A DNA stretch of 64,000 nt. Source: Geosporobacter ferrireducens. Its GTDB lineage: Bacteria > Bacillota > Clostridia > Peptostreptococcales > Thermotaleaceae. Location of the stretch: positions 3,265,416-3,329,415 of the forward strand of contig NZ_CP017269.1 in assembly GCF_001750685.1 (NCBI RefSeq), written 5' to 3'. Position numbers and translations under genes: made by a program. Shown one piece after another: positions 52,699 to 61,992 of this stretch (within the stretch, counting starts at the first letter, position 1; each line of letters begins with the position of its first letter). The notes under the pieces are model-generated. The model was given only the letters and a program-made list of their open reading frames with translations. It was not told the DNA's origin and did not search any database.

Positions 52699-53610
52699 AT
52701 GGACCGGATTTTAGATATGCGGCCAAAGGATTTGGTAAACCTGGATGGGAGACAACTGCTGGAAAGTATACGGGCGGCAGAGGGGAGAACGATTATTTGT
52801 GAAATCCTCTGCCCTGTGATGCCCCTGCTGATGGACGTGACCAATGCAGAGCTGGTTGGAGCCTTTGGTGCTGATATTATCCTGCTTAATTTTTACGATA
52901 CGCAGAAACCGGCTATATTTGGGGTTGCACCAATGCCTGGTGAAAGTCCTATTCAAGCCGTCAAAAAGCTTACGGGAAGAGCTGTAGGAATCAACCTGGA
53001 GCCTGTAGATCCGGAGCAAAAGGTAATGGGGCAGAGGAGTATGCTAGAACCCGGACGAATCGCTACGCGGGAAAACATGCGAAAAGCCTATGAACAAGGG
53101 ACACAAATCATTACTTTGACGGGAAATCCTAAGACAGGTGTTTCCAATGACCGGATCGAAGGCGCTATCAGAGAAGCAAGAGAAGAATTAGGAGACAGGG
53201 TGATCCTCATTGCAGGAAAAATGCATAGTGCCGGTACTGCCGGAGAAATGGGCGAGGACATTATCAGCAAAGCCGTGATAGGCAGATTTCTAGAAGCCGG
53301 AGCAGATGTGATCCTGCTGCCTGCTCCGGGAACTGTACCTGGCATTACCTTAGAATTTGTAAAAGAAATGGGAGATTTTATCCATCAGAGGGGCGCATTG
53401 CTGCTGACTACCATAGGGACCTCACAGGAGGGGGCCGGCGAAGATACCATTAAAAGTATTGCCCTTTATGCCAAAATGGCTGGAGCGGACCTCCATCATA
53501 TTGGTGATGCAGGTTATACAGGAATTGCAGTGCCTGAAAATATTATGGCATATTCCATTGCTATCCGTGGCAGGAGACATACTTATAGGAGAATGGCCAT
53601 GCGGGTGTAA
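52699..53610 (+). CDS. Uncharacterised conserved protein of the nag/PTS cluster
   Basis: 303 residues; the ATG follows GGGGGGAAG. I do not recognise a characterised family. Alternating strands and Gly-rich loops suggest a TIM-barrel: FGADIILLNFYDTQ, AVGINLEPVD, QIITLTGNPKTGVSND, VILIAGKMHSAGTAGE, GADVILLPAPGTVPGI, HIGDAGYTGIAVPENIMAYS. The repeated phosphate-loop-like turns would suit a sugar phosphate. Its tight position between nagA and PTS IIA argues for a role in amino-sugar metabolism. It may be the family sometimes labelled DUF7916 or haloacid-dehalogenase-like, but it lacks the DxD motif of true HAD enzymes. Confidence 0.7.
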   Translation: MDRILDMRPKDLVNLDGRQLLESIRAAEGRTIICEILCPVMPLLMDVTNAELVGAFGADIILLNFYDTQKPAIFGVAPMPGESPIQAVKKLTGRAVGINLEPVDPEQKVMGQRSMLEPGRIATRENMRKAYEQGTQIITLTGNPKTGVSNDRIEGAIREAREELGDRVILIAGKMHSAGTAGEMGEDIISKAVIGRFLEAGADVILLPAPGTVPGITLEFVKEMGDFIHQRGALLLTTIGTSQEGAGEDTIKSIALYAKMAGADLHHIGDAGYTGIAVPENIMAYSIAIRGRRHTYRRMAMRV

Positions 53611-53642
53611 GACTAAAAAACATCGAAGTAAGGAGAAGACAA

Positions 53643-54122
53643 ATGCTAAATTTTTTCAAGAAAAAAGAAAACAAAATAATCCTCTATAAACCGGTTCCCG
53701 GTAAGGTAATCGATATTACAGAAGCACCGGATGAAGTATTCTCACAAAAATATTTAGGAGATGGTGTGGCAGTAATTCCAGAAGGAAATGTAATTGCAGC
53801 ACCCTGTGATGGCACAATACTTCACATTGCCAATAGTCTGCATGCGGTAGCCGTGGGGACAGAGGAGGGGCTGGAGGTACTCATTCATATCGGTCTGGAT
53901 ACGGTGCTGTTAAAAGGGAAAGGCTTTACTAGCTTTGTAAAGAATGGAGATACAGTAAAAAAAGGGGATAAATTGGTCTCCTTTGATAGAAGTTATATAG
54001 AAGTCCAGGGGAAATCTCTTGTCACTCCTGTTGTAATCACAAATATGTCGGAAAAAGTAAAAGGAATTACAAAGCATAAGGAGTCATCTACAGAAGTATT
54101 GATGGAAGTTCAGTTAAAATAG
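53643..54122 (+). CDS. PTS glucose-type subunit IIA
   Basis: 159 residues. IIA-Glc fold: PVPGKVIDITEAPDEVFSQKYLGDG at the front, PCDGTILHIANSLHAVAV with the first active-site His, and VLIHIGLDTVLLKG with the phosphorylated His (around residue 82). It passes phosphate from HPr to the IIB domain of the transporter at 50074. Confidence 0.95.
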   Translation: MLNFFKKKENKIILYKPVPGKVIDITEAPDEVFSQKYLGDGVAVIPEGNVIAAPCDGTILHIANSLHAVAVGTEEGLEVLIHIGLDTVLLKGKGFTSFVKNGDTVKKGDKLVSFDRSYIEVQGKSLVTPVVITNMSEKVKGITKHKESSTEVLMEVQLK

Positions 54123-54160
54123 AGAGACAGATGGATGTCAGGATGAAGCCGAGGTGAAGG

Positions 54161-54898
54161 ATGATGAAGATCTATGTGGAAGACAACTATCAAAAGCTAA
54201 GCAAAAAAGCAGCTTATATCTTAGCCAGTCAGATTAGACTCAAACCGGACAGCGTATTAGGATTGGCCACGGGAGATACGCCTTTGGGGATGTACCGCGA
54301 ACTGGTTGCCATGCACCAAAGGGAGGATCTGGATTTTAGAGAGATAAAAACCTTTAATTTAGATGAGTATTACGGCTTGGAAAAGGAAAATCCCCAGAGC
54401 TATCATTACTACATGATGGAAAACCTCTTTAAGCATGTTAATATCCGGAAGGAGAATATCCATATCCCTGATGGAGAGGCATCTGACATAGAAGAGGCAT
54501 GCAGCCGTTATGAAGGGCTCATCAGGCAAGCGGGGGGAATTGATCTGCAGGTATTGGGCATCGGAAGAAACGGACACATCGGGTTTAACGAACCGGATGT
54601 AAAGTTTGAAGCAACCACCCATTTGGTGCACTTGGATGCGGATACGATACAAGCCAATGCAAGGTTTTTCGATTCTATAGATAAAGTACCCACACAAGCT
54701 ATCAGTATGGGGATAAAAACCATTATGCAAGCCAAGAAGATTGTCCTTCTTGCCAGCGGCCATGAAAAAAGAGAGATAGTTCAAAAGGCATTGGAGGGAA
54801 AAATTTTACCGGAGCTTCCTGCCTCTGTGCTGCAGCTGCACAATGATGTGGTAGTCATATTAGATCAGAAGGCTGCCGGGGAACTAAAGGAAATATAG
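54161..54898 (+). CDS. nagB: Glucosamine-6-phosphate deaminase
   Basis: 245 residues (ATG at 54161 or 54164). Motifs GLATGDTPLGMYREL, FNLDEYYGL (catalytic Asp), GIGRNGHIGFNEP (catalytic His/Glu) and a short C-terminus lacking the E. coli-type allosteric extension. It converts glucosamine 6-phosphate to fructose 6-phosphate and ammonia, finishing the recycling route that starts at murQ and the PTS. Confidence 0.97.
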   Translation: MMKIYVEDNYQKLSKKAAYILASQIRLKPDSVLGLATGDTPLGMYRELVAMHQREDLDFREIKTFNLDEYYGLEKENPQSYHYYMMENLFKHVNIRKENIHIPDGEASDIEEACSRYEGLIRQAGGIDLQVLGIGRNGHIGFNEPDVKFEATTHLVHLDADTIQANARFFDSIDKVPTQAISMGIKTIMQAKKIVLLASGHEKREIVQKALEGKILPELPASVLQLHNDVVVILDQKAAGELKEI

Positions 54899-54929
54899 AT
54901 GCATCGAAAACCGTCAATCCACAAAAACT

Positions 54930-54963
54930 AGTGCTGTATCCTAAAAAGGACAGCACTTTTAAT
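54930..54963 (+). terminator. Terminator of the nag cluster
   Basis: AGTGCTGTATCC / GGACAGCACT stem with TTTTAATTTT after it. Confidence 0.8.
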
Positions 54964-55015
54964 TTTCACTTTGGTATAATATAGACAGACAAAAGGGAAA
55001 GGAAGAAGCAGGAAA

Positions 55016-56203
55016 ATGGATAAAGTATTTCAGCTTATCGATACGATCATAGATCAGGAAATCCTAATCTCAGGGATATTGAGCAATCTGCGTAAGAAAG
55101 ATGCAGTAGAATATCAGAAGGTAGATGTGCGTCCCATCATCATAAAGGGTGGCCGGGTGTATCAGTTTAGTTATCATTATCCCAAAAAGGTGATTCATGA
55201 AAACCTGGAAGGTGCAGCAGCCGTGAATAAGCTTAGAGAACTTATGGAGCAGTACTTTCGCCAAGGTCAGCTCTATACTGCTGAAGCGGATTATCAAATA
55301 CTGATCAGCAAAAAAGGGAGTGCTGCTGTCTTGAAAAAGCCTCCTACAAAAGAAGCTCAAGATCTAAGTCATAACCGTAAAAAGAGCTACATCATTCCGG
55401 AGAATGAACCTTGTCCCTTTATGAAGCGGCTAGGGGTTATGAATGAAAAGGGGAAAGTACTCGCCAATAAATATGATAAGTTTCGGCAAATCAATCGCTT
55501 CTTAGAGATGGTCGCGGATATTGTCCCCCACCTGAAAAACAAAGGAGAACCCCTTCAAATTGTAGATTTTGGCTGCGGAAAATCTTACCTGACCTTTGCC
55601 CTCTACCACTACCTGACGGCCATCCTGGACATGAAGGTAAATATACTGGGCTTGGACCTAAAGGAGGATGTTGTCAACCATTGCAATGTTATTGCCTGTG
55701 ATTTGGGATATGAGCAGCTGAAATTTATTACCGGAGATATCCGGCAGTACACGGGCAAAGAGAAGATTCATATGGTGGTTAGCTTGCATGCCTGTGATAC
55801 AGCCACCGATGCGGCACTGATTAAAGCTCTGGAGTGGGATGCAGAGGTGATCCTATCCGTTCCCTGCTGCCAGCATGAGCTTTTGGGTCAGCTGCATAAT
55901 GAAGTTATGAAGCCTATGGAGAAGCATGGCATCATTAAAGAAAGGCTGTCTTCTTTGGTGACAGACAGTGTGCGGGCCAATATCTTAGAAATCATGGGAT
56001 ATACCACTCAAATTCTGGAGTTTATCAGTATGGAGCATACGGCAAAAAATTTATTGATTCGTGCTGTAAAGGGAGGCAGGAATACGCAGGAAGCTGTGGA
56101 AGAATATATTAATTTCAAAAGTTTTTGGAAGATAGAACCTTATTTGGAAAAGGTCCTGGGCGAGCGGCTGAAGGAGCGGCTGGTGATAAAAAAGGGAGAA
56201 TAG
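55016..56203 (+). CDS. Class I SAM-dependent methyltransferase
   Basis: 395 residues. A C-terminal Rossmann methyltransferase domain has SAM motif I in VDFGCGKSYLTFALYHYL (around 181-198), motif II NILGLDLKEDVV, and HMVVSLHACDTATDAAL followed by VPCCQHEL, a Pro-Cys-Cys-Gln-His motif found in a specific uncharacterised family. The N-terminal 150 residues are a helical/beta domain of unknown role. The substrate is probably RNA or protein, by family resemblance only. It may be co-transcribed with the next gene (61-nt gap). Confidence 0.8.
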   Translation: MDKVFQLIDTIIDQEILISGILSNLRKKDAVEYQKVDVRPIIIKGGRVYQFSYHYPKKVIHENLEGAAAVNKLRELMEQYFRQGQLYTAEADYQILISKKGSAAVLKKPPTKEAQDLSHNRKKSYIIPENEPCPFMKRLGVMNEKGKVLANKYDKFRQINRFLEMVADIVPHLKNKGEPLQIVDFGCGKSYLTFALYHYLTAILDMKVNILGLDLKEDVVNHCNVIACDLGYEQLKFITGDIRQYTGKEKIHMVVSLHACDTATDAALIKALEWDAEVILSVPCCQHELLGQLHNEVMKPMEKHGIIKERLSSLVTDSVRANILEIMGYTTQILEFISMEHTAKNLLIRAVKGGRNTQEAVEEYINFKSFWKIEPYLEKVLGERLKERLVIKKGE

Positions 56204-56264
56204 CATGTTTTAAAAACAATTTATTTCAATGAATCAAAAGTATGGAAAAAGGCGGGATTAGACT

Positions 56265-56765
56265 ATGAACGATATAAAAAAAATAGAAACTGCAGATAAA
56301 GGGAAATTTTATAACTATTTAAACCTAAAGCTGACCGGTTTGATCTGTGAAGAGCCGGATTGGCTGGCCAACCTATCCAACGCAGCAGCTTTACTGTACT
56401 TACTGCTGGAAGATATCAACTGGGCAGGCTTTTATCTTTATAAAAATGGAGAGCTGGTATTGGGACCCTTTCAAGGAAAACCGGCATGCACCCATATCGC
56501 ACTTGGTAAAGGGGTTTGCGGCACTGCTGCACAAGAACGAAAAACCCAGCTAGTACCGGATGTACATCTTTTTGCCGGGCATATCGCTTGTGATGCAGCC
56601 TCCCAATCTGAGATCGTCGTACCGATTATCCACGAGGAGCAGTTAATCGGTGTGCTAGACATCGATGCACCTATCAAAGAAAGATTTGACGAAAAGGACG
56701 CTGCGGGACTGCAGAAGTTTGTAGATATCCTCAGCAAGTATGTGAAGTGGTCGCAAATCTGTTGA
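56265..56765 (+). CDS. Free methionine-(R)-sulfoxide reductase (GAF domain)
   Basis: 166 residues, single GAF domain. All three cysteines of fRMsr are present: PACTHI, GKGVCGTAA and GHIACDAASQSEIVVP, and the spacing matches the yeast and E. coli enzymes. It reduces free methionine-R-sulfoxide using thioredoxin, protecting against oxidative damage. Confidence 0.92.
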   Translation: MNDIKKIETADKGKFYNYLNLKLTGLICEEPDWLANLSNAAALLYLLLEDINWAGFYLYKNGELVLGPFQGKPACTHIALGKGVCGTAAQERKTQLVPDVHLFAGHIACDAASQSEIVVPIIHEEQLIGVLDIDAPIKERFDEKDAAGLQKFVDILSKYVKWSQIC

Positions 56766-56785
56766 TAAATATAAGAAAAAAGAAG

Positions 56786-56817
56786 AGCTATCCACAAGAA
56801 AGTGGATAGCTTTGCCT
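56786..56817. terminator. Bidirectional terminator
   Basis: AGCTATCCAC / GTGGATAGCT stem between the convergent fRMsr and tyrS genes. Confidence 0.8.
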
Positions 56818-56818
56818 T

Positions 56819-58045
56819 TTAGTTGATTCTTATTTGGTGATATACTTTCTTACCCTTTTTAATCATCAGTGTACCATCTGTAAAATCAGTAAGCTGGATG
56901 ATATGATTTGCATCTTCAATCTTTTGATCATTCACAGCAACGCCACCCTGCTGTACAAGTCGTCTGCCCTCACTGCGGGACGGTATTAAACCTGCTTTTG
57001 CCAACAATGTCAAAATCTCCATTCCATCCTGAAACTCTTCTTGGGCAATCTCAGTAAAAGGAATAGATTCAGACATTGCGCCCTTTCCAAAGAGTGCTTT
57101 AGCAGCCTCTTCAGCTTTTTTTGCTTCTTCTGTCCCGTGGACCAGCTGTGTAACCTCAAAGGCCAGGACTTCCTTCGCTTTGTTAATCTCAGAGCCTTCT
57201 AGAGCGCCCAGGCGTCTAACCTCCTCCATTGGCAGGAAGGTCAGCAGTGAAAGACATTTTTCTACATCTCTGTCATCTACATTTCTCCAGTACTGGTAGA
57301 ACTCATAGGGGGAGGTTTTTTCAGGGCTTAACCAGACGGCGCCGGATTGTGTTTTACCCATTTTATTTCCCTCGCTATTTGTTAACAGCGTAAAGGTCAT
57401 CCCATAGGCTGGAGCACCTTCTACTCTACGGATCAAATCAGCACCGTGAATAATATTGGACCACTGATCATCGCCGCCTAGCTGAAGCTTACAGCCGTAT
57501 CTTCTATAAAGCTCAAGGAAATCATAGGATTGCATGATCATATAGTTAAATTCTAAAAAGGACAAGCCTTTTTCCATACGGCTCTTAAAGCATTCTGCAG
57601 TGAGCATTCGATTGACAGAAAAGTGCTTTCCGATTTCTCTTAAAAAAGGAACATAAGTGAGATTCATCAGCCAATCTGCATTATTGGCTAAGATTCCCTT
57701 GCCTTCTGAGAAATCAAGGAAGTTGCTGCACTGATTTTTAAAGCATTCTCCATTGTGTTGAATATCCTCTAGTGTCAGCATTTTGCGCATATCTGTTCTT
57801 CCAGAAGGATCACCAACCATCGCTGTACCGCCTCCGATCAGAAGGATGGGACGATGGCCTGCCCGCTGCAGATGGGCCATGGCGATCAGTTGTAGAAAAT
57901 GACCTACATGGAGGCTGTCGGCCGTAGGGTCATAACCGGTATAGAAGGTCACAGATTCCTTTCCTAGCAATTCACGGATTTCATCTTCATGAGTGGTTTG
58001 CTGTATGAAACCACGCTCCTTTAGTACATCAAATACATTTGTCAA
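56819..58045 (-). CDS. tyrS: Tyrosyl-tRNA synthetase
   Basis: 408 residues. Class Ic motifs: HIGH variant HVGH in [16 protein letters not shown] variant KMGKT in [18 protein letters not shown], and a C-terminal S4 RNA-binding domain ([13 protein letters not shown]). The KMGKT form is typical of the TyrZ-like branch. The leader contains a complete T-box, so expression rises when tRNA-Tyr is uncharged. Confidence 0.96.
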   Translation of the reverse strand: MTNVFDVLKERGFIQQTTHEDEIRELLGKESVTFYTGYDPTADSLHVGHFLQLIAMAHLQRAGHRPILLIGGGTAMVGDPSGRTDMRKMLTLEDIQHNGECFKNQCSNFLDFSEGKGILANNADWLMNLTYVPFLREIGKHFSVNRMLTAECFKSRMEKGLSFLEFNYMIMQSYDFLELYRRYGCKLQLGGDDQWSNIIHGADLIRRVEGAPAYGMTFTLLTNSEGNKMGKTQSGAVWLSPEKTSPYEFYQYWRNVDDRDVEKCLSLLTFLPMEEVRRLGALEGSEINKAKEVLAFEVTQLVHGTEEAKKAEEAAKALFGKGAMSESIPFTEIAQEEFQDGMEILTLLAKAGLIPSRSEGRRLVQQGGVAVNDQKIEDANHIIQLTDFTDGTLMIKKGKKVYHQIRIN

Positions 58046-58079
58046 TGTAAACCCTCCTTACTTTCCATAATAAAAAAGA

Positions 58080-58320
58080 GCCTGTTCATCCTGAGCATAA
58101 GGACGAGCAGACCCGTGGTACCACCTTAATTCGCATTATAAAATGCCTCTAACCATGATAACGGATGGGAAACCGTCGAAGTTTTGCTTCGAAACTCCGG
58201 AGGTGTAATTTCATCTATTCATGTACTGCAGGCCTCTCAGCAACCGGTCTGCTCTCTGAGTTGTAACCATGAAGACTACTAGGCTCCTTCAATGTCTTTT
58301 CCAGTGAAACTATTTTACCC
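58080..58320 (-). promoter_or_regulatory. T-box riboswitch of tyrS
   Basis: Minus strand. Stem I with GGAG...CUCC pairing and CAGAGAGC, specifier UAC (58207-58205, followed by A), T-box GGUGGUACCACGGGU (around 58125-58111) and a terminator hairpin before tyrS. The tyrosine codon fits the gene, and it serves here as the reference for reading the other two T-boxes. Confidence 0.92.
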
Positions 58321-58368
58321 TATATTATCATAAGTATGAGCAATATGACAAGATTTAATTCTAGAAGA

Positions 58369-58866
58369 TTATGAGGTTAATAGATCTTCTTCAGTTTGTA
58401 CTTTCTCTTTTGCCAGTGGAATGATATGATCTCGTTCTTCTCTTGTTAGTATATGCTGGACATCTAGAAGAATCAACATCTTATTTTCAGATTTTCCGAT
58501 CCCATAGATGAACTCACTGTTGATCTGGGTGAAGAGATCAGATGCCAAATCAATATTTGATTCATTTAGTTTAATGATATCTAAAACCGTGTCCACAATG
58601 AAGCCGACCTTCATGCCTTTCATAGATACGATGAGGATTTCGCAATCCCTAGAATACTGCTGATCTTCGAATTGAAATTTTTTTCGGAGATTATATAGGG
58701 GGATCACACTTCCTCGAAGATTGATAATTCCTTCAATATAGCTTTGCGTATTCGGTACTTTTAAAACCTTGAAATCCTTTAACTTATTAATGCCTTCGAC
58801 ACAGTCAATATCTATACAGTATTCTTGCTCGCCTATACTGAAAAGCACATAACGGATTTCCATCAT
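58369..58866 (-). CDS. cheW: CheW-like chemotaxis coupling protein
   Basis: 165 residues. CheW beta-barrel: VLFSIGEQEYCIDIDCVEGI, then VPNTQSYIEGIINLRGSVIPLYNL (the P-x5-G-x-INLRG-x2-IP signature) and VGFIVDTVLDIIKL. It links chemoreceptors to CheA. CheA is not in the window. It sits 59 nt downstream of the soluble chemoreceptor gene on the same strand, and the pair probably works together. Confidence 0.92.
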   Translation of the reverse strand: MMEIRYVLFSIGEQEYCIDIDCVEGINKLKDFKVLKVPNTQSYIEGIINLRGSVIPLYNLRKKFQFEDQQYSRDCEILIVSMKGMKVGFIVDTVLDIIKLNESNIDLASDLFTQINSEFIYGIGKSENKMLILLDVQHILTREERDHIIPLAKEKVQTEEDLLTS

Positions 58867-58925
58867 ATCTATCTCTCCTATTCAATATTTCTCTTATTGC
58901 TAGCGAGATAATATCTTATCCCTGA

Positions 58926-59960
58926 CTAATCTTCTTCTGCTAATGCCTTTAGACTCTCTGAAAGTGCAGTGATCTCCTGAACGCTTGCAGTTAATTCTTC
59001 TACTGCAGCTGCTTGCTGTTCTGTATTCAACATAGTAGAACTGCCCATCGCTGCTGTTTTTGCTACAGACTCTTGTATGCGTTTTGTAAACTCACGAATC
59101 TTACCAACGGTTTGCTTCGAATCTGTTGAAAGTTTTCGAATTTCCTCTGCTACTACGCCAAAACCAAGGCCTGCACTGCCAGCCTTTGCTGCTTCAATAG
59201 AAGCATTTAATCCTAAAAGCCGTGTTTCATCAGCAATCTCTTTTATAAACTCAATTACTTCATTAATCTGCTCAGACATTGTGTTGACCTGTTGAATTTC
59301 CTGATTTAACTCTACCTGGTTGCTGCTGACCTCTACAGAGGAAGCGGCCATTTGTTCCATAGTAGCCGCGATTTGCTCAAGACTGCTGTGGAGTATGTTG
59401 GACATATCTTTCAAACGGCTTTGTTGATACCAGGTTTTCGATAAATTGTTGATAACGGAATAAAGGAGATTGGCAGCGGATTCTATACGTTCCCTTGGTA
59501 TGGGATGTATCTCCTTTAAAGCTTCTATGTATTCATCTGGATCTACGCCGATTTCCTGCGCAATACGCCTGAATTTATTTTCGTCAGGGACTTCTGTCAG
59601 TACTTGCCCACCCAAAATGGAACCGACTTGCTTGCCATGAAGCATAATCGGTGCACCAAAATCTACAAGCCCTGCATGACATTCATAAACATAGGGCTTG
59701 CCTGTACGGGCAGAGATTTCACCGGCTTCACGGTCGCATTTTGCACAGCGCTGCAGGCCTTCTTTGCTTCCTCTGGTATAGTCCATACAAAAACGGGTAA
59801 AGCAACTGGGTTCAGTGATGGGGTTTCCTTCTAGGTCTACTGCAATACTGGCCACGCCGATACTTTTTGCAAAATCATCCTGAAACTGCTGTAAGAAGGC
59901 TAAGTCAATGATCTCCTTTAAATTAACTACATCTTGTCCTGAGAATACGTTTTCCTTCAT
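58926..59960 (-). CDS. Soluble chemoreceptor with PocR sensor domain
   Basis: 344 residues, no membrane helix. The N-terminal PocR domain (around 10-175) has [20 protein letters not shown], a Cys set ([21 protein letters not shown]) and [11 protein letters not shown], followed by a short methyl-accepting domain (around 200-340) with the tip [17 protein letters not shown]. PocR domains bind small hydrocarbon-type ligands such as 1,3-propanediol in PocR, and the cysteines may hold a metal. It is a cytoplasmic receptor, paired with CheW. Confidence 0.9.
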   Translation of the reverse strand: MKENVFSGQDVVNLKEIIDLAFLQQFQDDFAKSIGVASIAVDLEGNPITEPSCFTRFCMDYTRGSKEGLQRCAKCDREAGEISARTGKPYVYECHAGLVDFGAPIMLHGKQVGSILGGQVLTEVPDENKFRRIAQEIGVDPDEYIEALKEIHPIPRERIESAANLLYSVINNLSKTWYQQSRLKDMSNILHSSLEQIAATMEQMAASSVEVSSNQVELNQEIQQVNTMSEQINEVIEFIKEIADETRLLGLNASIEAAKAGSAGLGFGVVAEEIRKLSTDSKQTVGKIREFTKRIQESVAKTAAMGSSTMLNTEQQAAAVEELTASVQEITALSESLKALAEED

Positions 59961-60208
59961 TCTACAGATCCCCCTTCCGATAAGGAATATTTTGAAAATT
60001 ATGTTTATTTATTATATCACGACGAATATTCTACAAAAAGAGCAAAAAATTGACAAAATAAGATAAAATATTAACTTTTTAGTACAGATGTCAGAAGAAT
60101 TGAATAATGAAAAGAAATAGTTCCATAATCTGGTTTTCAAATCCTTACAAGTGGTATATAATAGAATGTGCTTAAGGGAAATTGAAAAAAGATAATGGAG
60201 GAGAGATT

Positions 60209-61138
60209 ATGAAAAACAAAAAAGTTGTCTTATTATTGGCTATGATGATGGTCTTATCCGTGACTTCAGTAGCCATGGCACAAACAGAAGCTGCAAACCT
60301 CACTCGTGAAGGGTTAAGTGCAATGGAGATGATGCAGCTGGCAAGTGAAAAGATGGATGCATTTGACACCTATAAATATAATGGCGTGTTAAATATGGAA
60401 ATGAAAATGGATGTACCTGGAGAAGAAAAGCAAGAGATGAAAATGGAAATAGTGCAAGAAGGCGTATTCAAAAAACCACAGCAGGTTTATGGAAAGACAA
60501 CCGGAAAGATTCTGAATATGGAACTTCCAGGAGGAGATCGGACAACTGAAGTATACATGAATGACAATACAATGTACATACGTGACGGACAGGAGGAACA
60601 GTGGATCAAAATGGATATGGACCCACTGCTGAAGGAAATTCAAAAACTAACAGGCAGCCAGGAAATGGGCGGTGCTGTGATGTCAAAAGAGCAAATGGCC
60701 GCATTAGGTATGTATGCTACCTACGGTCAAGATGTTGTGAAGGATGGAAAAACTTATTATGTAATTAATGTCAACATGGATCAGGAAGCCTTCAAAAAGA
60801 TGTACCAGGAAGTCATGGAAAAGATCATGCCTCAGTTTGCAGAGATGGCAGTGAAAGAAGGAGAAGAGCAGCCGCAGGTAGATCCGGAAGTCATAAAGAA
60901 ACAAATTGTAGAAATGATTAGCATGATGGAAATGGAAATGGAGTATTCCATGTACATTGACAAGGAAACAAAATTGTTTGAGGATATGAAAATCAAGCAA
61001 ACCCTTCAAATGAATATGGGAGAGATGAAAAGTCATACCAGCAGCGAAGGAACCTATAAGTATTATGATTTTAATGGCGAAGTGACTTTCCCGGAAATCA
61101 AACCGGAAGACATCAAAGAAATGAATAAAATGGAGTAA
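60209..61138 (+). CDS. Secreted DUF6612-like protein
   Basis: 309 residues from the ATG at 60209 (GGAGGAGAG upstream). A cleavable signal peptide (KKVVLLLAMMMVLSV, cut near AMA-QT, no lipobox Cys) is followed by an unusually Met-rich mature part (NMEMKMDVPG, MKMEI, MSMMEMEMEY), predicted as a beta-sheet LolA/LppX-like fold. This resembles the DUF6612 group of clostridial cell-surface proteins. It may bind a hydrophobic ligand outside the cell. Function unknown. Confidence 0.75.
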   Translation: MKNKKVVLLLAMMMVLSVTSVAMAQTEAANLTREGLSAMEMMQLASEKMDAFDTYKYNGVLNMEMKMDVPGEEKQEMKMEIVQEGVFKKPQQVYGKTTGKILNMELPGGDRTTEVYMNDNTMYIRDGQEEQWIKMDMDPLLKEIQKLTGSQEMGGAVMSKEQMAALGMYATYGQDVVKDGKTYYVINVNMDQEAFKKMYQEVMEKIMPQFAEMAVKEGEEQPQVDPEVIKKQIVEMISMMEMEMEYSMYIDKETKLFEDMKIKQTLQMNMGEMKSHTSSEGTYKYYDFNGEVTFPEIKPEDIKEMNKME

Positions 61139-61141
61139 ACT

Positions 61142-61175
61142 GTAAGGACAGGATATTTTTCCTGTCCTTGTCTTT
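61142..61175. terminator. Terminator of the DUF6612-like gene
   Basis: AAGGACAGGA / TCCTGTCCTT stem, then TGTCTTTTG. It also faces the convergent acetyltransferase gene. Confidence 0.7.
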
Positions 61176-61187
61176 TGCAAAATTTTT

Positions 61188-61715
61188 TTACTTAAGATTG
61201 AACTTGACTTTGTCATATTCTTGCGCCAACATAGACATGATGATCATAGACCGGTAACCAAAATCTGACTTTTTGCATTCCCGAAGGACACCTTCCTGTA
61301 TAAAACCCATTTTACGGTATAGATGAAGCGCCCGTTGATTGTCCTCAAATACGTCCAACCATAGCCGATGGCAGTTGTACTGGTCAAAGCAGAGTTTCTG
61401 AATAAGTTCTAAAGCTTCTTGACCATATCCCAGTCCTCTTTTATAGAGTGTGATTCTACGAAACTCTATGGACTGATCCTCATTGGTAAGACCGGATAAA
61501 AGTGCATAGCCGATGGTTTCACCGGTACTTTTTTCCTGTATAAGCAGATGTGCTTCATCAGGATTTTTTATAGCCATTAGATGCCTATCTTTAGGCCACG
61601 CATAGACAAACTTTTTTGCATCCCCGCTGTTTTCTATAGATAAAACAGTATCTAAGTCATCATATGCTGTTTCAAGAAGAAGAAGCTTATCAGATTCAAG
61701 GATGGGTATTCTCAT
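61188..61715 (-). CDS. GNAT-family N-acetyltransferase (RimJ/RimL-like)
   Basis: 175 residues from the ATG at 61715 (GAGGAGG upstream; a further start at 61748 lacks one). GNAT motif A in FRRITLYKRGLGYGQEALELI (acetyl-CoA loop R-G-L-G-Y-G) and motif B in NCHRLWLDVFEDNQRALHLYRKMGF, the pattern of ribosomal-protein or antibiotic acetyltransferases. Acceptor unknown. Confidence 0.85.
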   Translation of the reverse strand: MRIPILESDKLLLLETAYDDLDTVLSIENSGDAKKFVYAWPKDRHLMAIKNPDEAHLLIQEKSTGETIGYALLSGLTNEDQSIEFRRITLYKRGLGYGQEALELIQKLCFDQYNCHRLWLDVFEDNQRALHLYRKMGFIQEGVLRECKKSDFGYRSMIIMSMLAQEYDKVKFNLK

Positions 61716-61992
61716 ATTGACCTCCTCTGTATAGAATAATATAGACATTTATCATAGTATTCTATAAAAAAAATATGAAACCTTTTTCCAAAATAATTAC
61801 TCGATAATATAGATAAACATTTTGAGAGTTAAATGAAGCGGTAAGCGCAACGCCATCATCGATCCAAGTATTAAAATTATCATATATATAAAATATTTAC
61901 TAAAAAAGAAATTAATTCCAACTACCTATTGTCAAATACCATAAAAAGTATGATAAAATAAAAGTCAGTAATAGGTCTTGGAGGTATTTAGG

